64,000 bases of DNA. It comes from Hetaerina americana. Lineage: Eukaryota > Arthropoda > Insecta > Odonata > Calopterygidae. A model generated the notes under the pieces. It did not search any database. It was not told the origin of the DNA and saw only the letters and a list, made by a program, of their open reading frames with translations. A program made the position numbers and the translations under genes. Location: contig JAKTNV010000009.1 of the NCBI GenBank assembly GCA_022747635.1, positions 30,569,622 to 30,633,621 of the forward strand, read 5' to 3'. Below are positions 57,331 to 64,000 of the stretch, piece after piece. Within the stretch, counting starts at the first letter, position 1, and each line of letters starts with the position of its first letter.

Positions 57331-57567
57331 TTAAGACTTTATATAGTCACCACCCAGAGTCATACATTTCTGCCAGCGTTTCTCGGTCTTCCACTTATTG
57401 GATCGTCTGTGAGTAACATGTGGCCAGTTTTCCTTTCCCACCTCACAACTGTGTGATATCATTTCCTTAAACAGCCTTTGTCTACAACTTTCATCGTTAC
57501 TTTTCCGGGCACTGTAACCCCTCAAATGAAGGAACTTGATCACACTGCTAGTCTCTATCTTCTCCAC
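57331..57567 (-). mobile_element. Internally deleted mariner relic
   Basis: A 78-codon minus-strand frame starts MEKIETSSVIKFLHLRGYSA, like the start of a mellifera-type mariner transposase. It ends KRWQKCMTLGGDYIKS, like its C-terminus (W-x-KC-x-x-x-xGDY). The middle, including the whole catalytic centre, is missing, although the frame remains open. The terminal inverted repeats could not be defined with confidence. Confidence 0.6.
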
Positions 57568-57599
57568 ACTGTGACTAACTTCAATCTACGGCTGTCTGA

Positions 57600-57790
57600 A
57601 CAAAAAATATAAAATTCAAAGAACTGCGGGAAATGCCGTGGTGGTAACTTTTTTAACGGAGTTATCCGCTACTATGCATCAAAATGCAGGATTTTAAAAG
57701 TGCAAATATCATTCGCCTTGACCGGGATTCCGGTCAATGGGAAAATTTTTACACTTTGAAAATTCTGCATTTTAAAACAAATCAATATTA
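57600..57790. mobile_element. SINE-B fragment
   Basis: It contains AACTGCGGGAAATGCCG, the TTAACGGAGTTATCCGCTA block, CATTCGCCTTGACCGGGATT and, in the other direction, TTTTTACACTTTGAAAATTC. The family head and tail are partly inverted relative to each other. Confidence 0.6.
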
Positions 57791-58059
57791 ATGGCAATAA
57801 TTGACAAAATTATGTACACATGGATCGATTAATGTGCAGAATGAATTTTATCCAGATATCTCGGTTTTTTATGCCTCACAGCTGTGAAACCATAGTCATA
57901 GATGTGGAAAATACATTGTAATTTATGACATTGCTGTGTTTTTATCAGAATATATAATGGTCTCCTGAAAATTGAAGAGTCGGAGAGGCTGTAAAAATAT
58001 AAATGTCACATATTTAAAATTCAGAGAGCTACTGGGGTCTTTTTCGCAATTTTAGATTG

Positions 58060-58320
58060 AATAAATTCCAAAGAAACTGCGGGAGATGCCGCAACAGTAA
58101 CTTTTAACGGATTCATCCGCTAATGTGCATTTCAATGCACCAATTTCAGAGTGTAAAAATCATTCGCCTTGACTGGGATTAAACTTAAAGCCCCAAAATT
58201 TCAGAGTTTAAGAGGACGCCTCGGTAGCTTAAGTGGCTAAAGCACTCGACCGGATATCCCAGTCAAGGCGAATGATTTTTACACTCTGAAATTGGTGCAT
58301 TTAGATTGAATTTTTGAGCT
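58060..58320. mobile_element. SINE-B, head-to-head inverted pair with A-box copy
   Basis: The left half (minus orientation, 58.07-58.19 kb) carries CTGCGGGAGATGCCGCAACA through CATTCGCCTTGACTGGGATT. The right half (plus orientation, 58.21-58.32 kb) has a tRNA-like A box, TAGCTTAAGTGG (58225-58236), then CAGTCAAGGCGAATGATTTT, TACACTCTGAAATT. The pair can fold back on itself. Confidence 0.65.
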
Positions 58321-58689
58321 CAGAAAATTGAGCTAGGTCAAAAATTAGAGTGTGAATATTTTCTTAATAAGTTGTTTCTTTTACATGTATTATGCAACAA
58401 TTCTGTCAAGTAGCGCGTGAAACGTCAATTTCATCAAAAGTACCTTTCCAATATTTTATTCGGAAGAAAATTACAGAAACCTCTTGGTTCGCCGTGGGGA
58501 AGCAAGGAACTATTCCCTGGCGTTCTCAGTATTTGGCTAAGCGACGATGCTTCTAATAGCTTCTGATTTTTGTTCTTGTGTTATTGGTTTTTTCCTTTTC
58601 GACTTGATCCTTTTGAAAATAGTCTTGGTCCGAGTTTCTGCGCTTGAGTCCTGTAAATGTTTTCTTTTACTTCTAATATAAGAAGTTTA

Positions 58690-59215
58690 AAAATGAACTT
58701 TAGTTGGTGGAGCAATTTACCTATCTTGTTTTGAACGAAGATAGTAAAAATATTAGGGAACTAAGAAGAACACTTGCATTTGAAAAAGAAGCTTTCACAA
58801 GGAGGAGGAAATTGATTACTTGTAAGGATGTAAAGAAAATACTCATTGACAATTCGATTGGAAGCATAGCTTGAGTATCGCCAAAATTTGGTCGTTGAAA
58901 CAAGGTGATAAGGGTATAGTGGAGGATTTTGAGTCGTGGGTGAGGATAAGCAATGAAAAGTAAATTGGACGGAAAGGGAAAACAATTGAAGATGTAGTAG
59001 TAAAGGTGATGGAGGAGAGAGGGTTGTTGGGATAAATCTAATGGTGACAGAAAAGGTGGTGATAGAACATTTTGATTGGCGATGAAATGCCGAAGATCGT
59101 GGATGGGAGAATGTTCAGAAAGTGAGCTATGATAGGAAAAGAATAGGTATGTTGGACAGGATGAAGGGATGCTGAAAGTATGCGGAATTAAAGTAGGGTT
59201 AATTTTAACGTTAGG
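58690..59215 (+). mobile_element. LINE family 1, decayed 3' half
   Basis: Plus-strand segments correspond to the thumb and tail of the family: VEQFTYL-like text near 58.71 kb, a RREL-type block near 58.76 kb, and the RIGMLDRMKG-like end near 59.15 kb. No open frame of useful length remains. Confidence 0.55.
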
Positions 59216-62200
59216 TGTCTGGTTGTGTATTGTTATCGGGACTTAGATATGTAGCGTTAGTTAATCTATGCATGTGTAAAACCTACCTTAAAAGGTTGGC
59301 TAATCCATAAAAAAAGTTAAAATGGGAACATTTCGTTTTAATTTTTTAATTAACACTCTTAATTATTTTTTCTACCGTTGTGGAAACGAATCCTTTTTAT
59401 TATTTCTTACGGACAAAATATAATTGGTGACACAGCTCCAAATTTGATTTTCGCGAATCTGAACGAGGTCTGCGAAAGGAGCCTCACTACTCAAGGAAGC
59501 GTGTGTCTAAAACTTCCAGGGAATGAATCCTGTTTTTATTTTGTTTCCCCCGGCTTAATTTCACCGGAAGGCTTTTTTTATGAGATTTAGCATTTAAGTC
59601 GGTTAATGCGTCTGCCAATGGAATAACAATTTCATATTTTTTTAGAAGTTGTATTGAGAGCACTGTTTTTTTAATCTTGCCGGGGCAATATTTAGAGCAC
59701 ACGAATGCAGATTGTATTCATGGCTGGACAGTATTAAGAATAATTCAAAAGCTTTGGCGCTCGCAGGAGTGGTTAAGAGCTCGGGAGGGTCATAGCGTCG
59801 CAAAAATATATCAGCATGATGGATTTGCTCATTGAGACAAATTACATCGAAGTAGTCAAAACTCAGATTTGTCACAATATTACAAATATCGGAGAATGGA
59901 ATCGTTACCTATTATTCCGCGTGTTCATCTACTTTTATATTAGCATGCTAAGAGCATGCTTACCTTCCTTCTACATGCAAATCTTCTTTTATGACCCTGG
60001 TCTTTGTATATTGTATAACCAGCACCCTTGCCGTGGCTTGCGAGTTATTCATACATGCAAATAGGATCTCACCTGCAGTTAATATTACCGTGTACATTTA
60101 TTGTGTTACCTTTCTATGAACCGTAACTGATATCTTTCCTGAAAGATCCATAAGTGATAGATTTGATGGAACTATATGATCCTTGGAAAAGTAGGTAATC
60201 GCCCACGGCTTGACACTTGTCATGATGTTATTATATTAATCATCCGAAGGATGGTTTTATACGTGAGGGTTTACCTGATAGCAAGCCTTATACGACGCGT
60301 GAAATCCATGTTTATGGGTAAAGGGGGGGCAAGGTTTTTTCCCAGTAACGCCTGTGGTTTCCCAGGAAGATCTGGTATTCATGGATGACACAGCTTGGGC
60401 TAAGGTGAGGGAGTCCTGTGGCGGACAGTAGCACATCACTGTAGCCACTGAATTATCACATCCCCCAGTTACCTTCCGTCTTAAGAAATTAGTTTAATTC
60501 CAGCCGCCAAAACATTATTGGAAACTAAAACAAAAGTAAGTTTAAAGGCTGTTTTGTTTATTGTTTTTAAACAAGCTAATTCTCCAAGTCAGAGAAGTTA
60601 CCATGAATAATGGAGTCCATTACTCCATTCGCCTAGGTCGTTTTCTCTCTACAGCTGTGTGCAACATTAAAGTATCTGTTGTGGTTGTGGACCCTCAATG
60701 CTACATTGTATTGAGACCTTGTTACTTTATCAAAGTAGGATTCCATTATAATCATTCCATCAAATGACTGTTGTGCAGGCCATCCTCTCGAAATCCCCTC
60801 CAAATATTTGATCCTAGCAGTTTATTGGTAGTCGTAATGAAAGGAACTGAATAAGACAAAAGCTAGAGGAAAGCCAAAAATAAATCATGAAAAAGGAAGT
60901 ACCGGAAGACCTAAGTGCAAGAAACTATAGTAGAATGAAGAAACGGTGGGGTATAAGGTGCTCATTAAAACTAAATCCCGGCCACATAATCTATGACGAC
61001 GATCAATTTATATAAAGCGTGTTTTCATGTTATGAAAAAATATCCTTATTTCTAAACAGTTATTTGCAATTTAACGATATTTAAATTAATGTTATCCTTG
61101 ATATAACCATATATTACCCCTAAAATACTGCCCTTTTCTGCTATGGGTTCTCTCTACTTAATATGCATGCGCTGTTATAGGTAATCGGTTATGCGTGATC
61201 GTGAACTCTTTAATTATGGATAGATGACGCGGAGACACGCTTTGACAAGATAAATTGCATACCGGAAGTCACAAAGTTTTAATCGAGTTTTTCATATTTG
61301 ATAGCATGGTTCCCAAACTCCGCAAATGCGAATAGCGTTTTGATTGGTTAATATATGCATGTGATTTCAGTTCGAAATTTACTTTACATTTAAAATCCAC
61401 GATGGGAAGCGTATAAAAGAAGGAAAATTGAGGACAACTGTGGAATATAAAAGTCTCTTGTGGGATAGTCAAAGTGCAAATACTATATGCATTCGGATTT
61501 TATTTTGTATGATATACCCCCCGGGTGCATCAGCGTTCAGGGTTTTATTCTTACTGAAGTTGATGTCCGACGTGACCGGTCGCTTTTATTTGGTGCGTAG
61601 TGCATTTATACTTTAGTAGCAAGTCCAGTCACATCAGGCGTATGTGACAAACTTGAAAAGTGCTCTCCCCAGTGTGACAGCGAAAACTTGGAAAATTGCA
61701 ATATCTCATACTCTGAGATATATTTCAGCTTCGAATGAAGTCTAATTTAATGAAATGCCTCAGAGCTATTTTATTTGCAGGGTGTCCAAGTATTATTTAT
61801 TGGCTGTACATTAAAGGATTGGCTTTGACAGGGACTCAGATTGTCACCATACCTTAATCAAAGCAGTGCCTCCACGGTTAATGAAAAGTCCTCGTTGACT
61901 TATGGTTATCGTAAAATTCATTCCTGGAGAGCGGAGTTATTCGAGAGTTTTAGGTACACTACAAAGGTGAAGAGCGAAAGATTAAGTGCACCGTTTTTGA
62001 AAATGCTAGCTAAAGAACTTAATTTAATTCAGATCCATTTCCTGATTCCATTTCTTACTATGTCGATGACATATTTAAAGATAACAGACAACGTAATAGT
62101 GTTGTTTTGGTAATGAAATTGACGAAATTTCTTGAAGAACATTCATTATCGCAGGTTCTATTTAGTGCAGTGCATGCTGTGGCGTTTTGAGGTATTCCGT

Positions 62201-62231
62201 GTATGGCTTCAAACCTAAAAAAATGGCAGAT
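59216..62231. other. No gene recognised
   Basis: This is intergenic sequence with a few short open stretches and no repeat I can define. A TAGTTTATTGGTAGTCGTAAT-type segment near 60.82 kb resembles one near 27.97 kb and may be a trace of the third SINE family. Confidence 0.45.
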
Positions 62232-62243
62232 AGCCTTATTATC

Positions 62244-62424
62244 GAATTCTATGGTCTCGGGCTCAACTTTGTGGAGGTTCATGTTCGTTTAAATGAATAT
62301 ACTTTGTAACTTCCACACTTTTTATTCGTACTACTAAACGAATACTAAAACTAGTACTAAAAACGAGTACTTACTAGTACGAATAAAAATTGTGTGGAAG
62401 TTACAAATTATATTCATTTAAACG
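62244..62424 (+). mobile_element. Snap-back element, second copy of the 44.7-kb family
   Basis: The element is 181 bp and is bounded by 12-bp direct repeats AGCCTTATTATC (62232-62243 and 62425-62436). Head and outer arms are nearly identical to 44742-44957 (GAATTCTATGGTCTCGGGCT at the start, TTTAAACG at the end). The inner part where the hammerhead motifs lie has been replaced by short ACTAGTAC-type repeats, so no ribozyme core remains. This copy fixes the element ends independently of the 44.7-kb copy. Confidence 0.85.
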
Positions 62425-62436
62425 AGCCTTATTATC

Positions 62437-64000
62437 CTTTTCAGTGGTGAATTTTTCTCCATGAATAAATTATTTAACTTTTGCTGCTTAAAAAGAGGGG
62501 CCCTTAACATAATAGGTTATGATTTTCAGATGATTTAGCAGTAGGAATAAGCTGACCTGAAATTAAACTAATATTTGGGGAGCTGTAGGTAAGTGTTGAT
62601 AATGCAACAATGAATGTCGTTTCTTGGAGACAATTTAACGTTTATTTGAAGGCCGAAATTAGGACAACTCCCTCAATCGGTCGATGTACTCAGAATTCTT
62701 CCAACGATGCAGATCCAGCGTTGAAAAATGCCTAACTTCCATATCGTCAACGGAAACGCGACAGCCATACGCACCTGCTAACCAAGAAATTATTGATGAC
62801 TGTTCAGCCATAAAAATTGGAAAAAGGCAAGATGCGGTTGACATTGCGGGCGTCGAAGAGGTAGGCATACGTATATATATACGGTTACGGCGATAAAACT
62901 GCTGACTTTGTCTGCACTATGTGATATATCTGTCACATTTTAGTACTTGTATGTTTCTCAAAATAAAATTTGCCTACACTTTTGCAATTATTACCAGTAA
63001 ATTCACATCAAACTGGGAAAGATTAATATTTCCATTGATGTTACCTTACTTTGATCATCTTAACCTTATTTTCTATGGTATCCGTAAAAAATTCACAAAC
63101 TACATGGATTAATTTTTTTCAACTGGTGATGCAAGTAACATGAATGAAGTTTGGTTTGGTGGTACGCAGAATGGAAGTTAGGAAAGATCTCAAGATTGCG
63201 TAAAGGATTAATTTTCTGATCAAGGCGCTTTGTCATTAGTTTTGACGGTTTTGAAAAAGAAGAGTCAATTGAAATTTCTTTGTGGTTCTGGAAAGAAATT
63301 ATCTTTTAAAAAATTCCCATTACTGATTTTTGGTTCAAAGCGTTAGCAGACTATCCCGAGATCATTAAAGGCTATCAAATTGTTGCTACACTTGGTAGCG
63401 ACAAATTCGTGTAAGGGTTTTGTGTGCTTGTTATAGTCGAAAAGTAAACACTGTTACGAATTATTTCGAGGCGGACTTGACGATAAACTGTGTGAAACTC
63501 CACCTGATGTGAGTGCTAGTTTCAAAGATGCTAACTCAATCATTCCATTAGTTATAAATTTTGTAATTCATCCATTTCAACAGTTTATAGTTACGCTACA
63601 ATGTAAGAATATCACATACACGATTAAATAGTTTTCCATTTGAATAATTCTGTACTTTCTAACCTTTCCACGATATAATTCGTAATTTTAGTTATTTGCG
63701 ATACTTGAAATTATTAGGGAAAGGGAAGGGGTACTTCATGGTTGGCATAGCTAGCTAATTAAGTAGATTAGTTTTGGATCTGAGAAAGGATGCGCCTGTG
63801 TCTCAGTAGTTACTTTACTTAGGCTGATTGAAACCAAGCAATAGAAGGAAGGACTAATCCAAACCTTTTCTTTTCCCTCTGTTTTCCGATGGAATTCTTA
63901 ATCACTTATCTCAAGTGTTATACGAGATAATAGACAAAGTAAATAAATAGGCAAGCCCCCAGAAACCTATGCCCCAAATGTAACCTTTGTCTGTTTTTTC
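62437..64000. other. No gene recognised
   Basis: A 69-codon minus-strand open stretch at 62659-62868 looks slightly protein-like, but no family is recognised and no splice signals support it. The rest is AT-rich with nothing to report. Confidence 0.4.

Noticed and set aside
62659..62896. Overlapping open stretches on both strands, possibly an exon
   Set aside because: No recognisable domain and no good splice sites in the right phase. Open frames on both strands of the same segment are usually compositional.

Overview
The window is nuclear DNA from an animal, almost certainly an insect. It is AT-rich, has split genes with GT-AG introns, and is crowded with mariner elements, non-LTR retrotransposons (LINEs), tRNA-derived SINEs and Penelope-like debris. 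The spastin exons read like insect spastin. I cannot place the insect order from sequence alone. No bacterial, organellar or viral genes were seen.

Three host genes can be supported. (1) The 3' half of spastin, the microtubule-severing AAA ATPase, on the + strand: four coding exons at 2453-2620, 4326-4649, 11255-11660 and 13125-13288. Its 5' exons lie before the window. The 6.6-kb intron holds an intact mariner and an older mariner relic. (2) A two-exon gene at 23841-24003 and 26173-26765 (+) encoding a 251-residue hydrophobic, probably multi-pass membrane protein that I do not recognise. Its intron holds a palindromic mariner relic. (3) An uninterrupted 820-codon reading frame at 40299-42761 (+) for an IQCA1/DRC11-type protein, a nexin-dynein regulatory complex subunit of motile axonemes with IQ motifs and a degenerate AAA domain.

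The rest is mainly repeats. 15.9-18.4 kb: decayed LINE with a nested SINE. 19.8-21.0 kb: palindromic elements and a (GT)n(AT)n microsatellite. 28.4-31.3 kb: LINE, Penelope-like terminus, small mariner derivative and LINE linker. 33.6-39.9 kb: two LINE families, a broken mariner and a truncated Penelope-like element bounded by a 13-bp target duplication. 43.3-47.0 kb: nested and inverted LINE fragments plus hammerhead-bearing palindromes. 52-59 kb: two SINE families and LINE or mariner fragments. 62.2 kb: a second copy of the 44.7-kb palindrome family. 47.0-52.0 kb and 59.2-64.0 kb hold no gene I can support.

The most interesting signal is a set of short, snap-back retroelements. A head of about 40-46 bp is followed by two inverted arms, and in the best copies each arm carries a hammerhead-ribozyme-like motif (CTGANGA, short stem II, GAAAC, palindromic stem III). 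Three copies are flanked by 11-13-bp target-site duplications. The same kind of motif sits near the 3' end of the Penelope-like element at 38.5-39.9 kb, which links the small elements to Penelope-like machinery.
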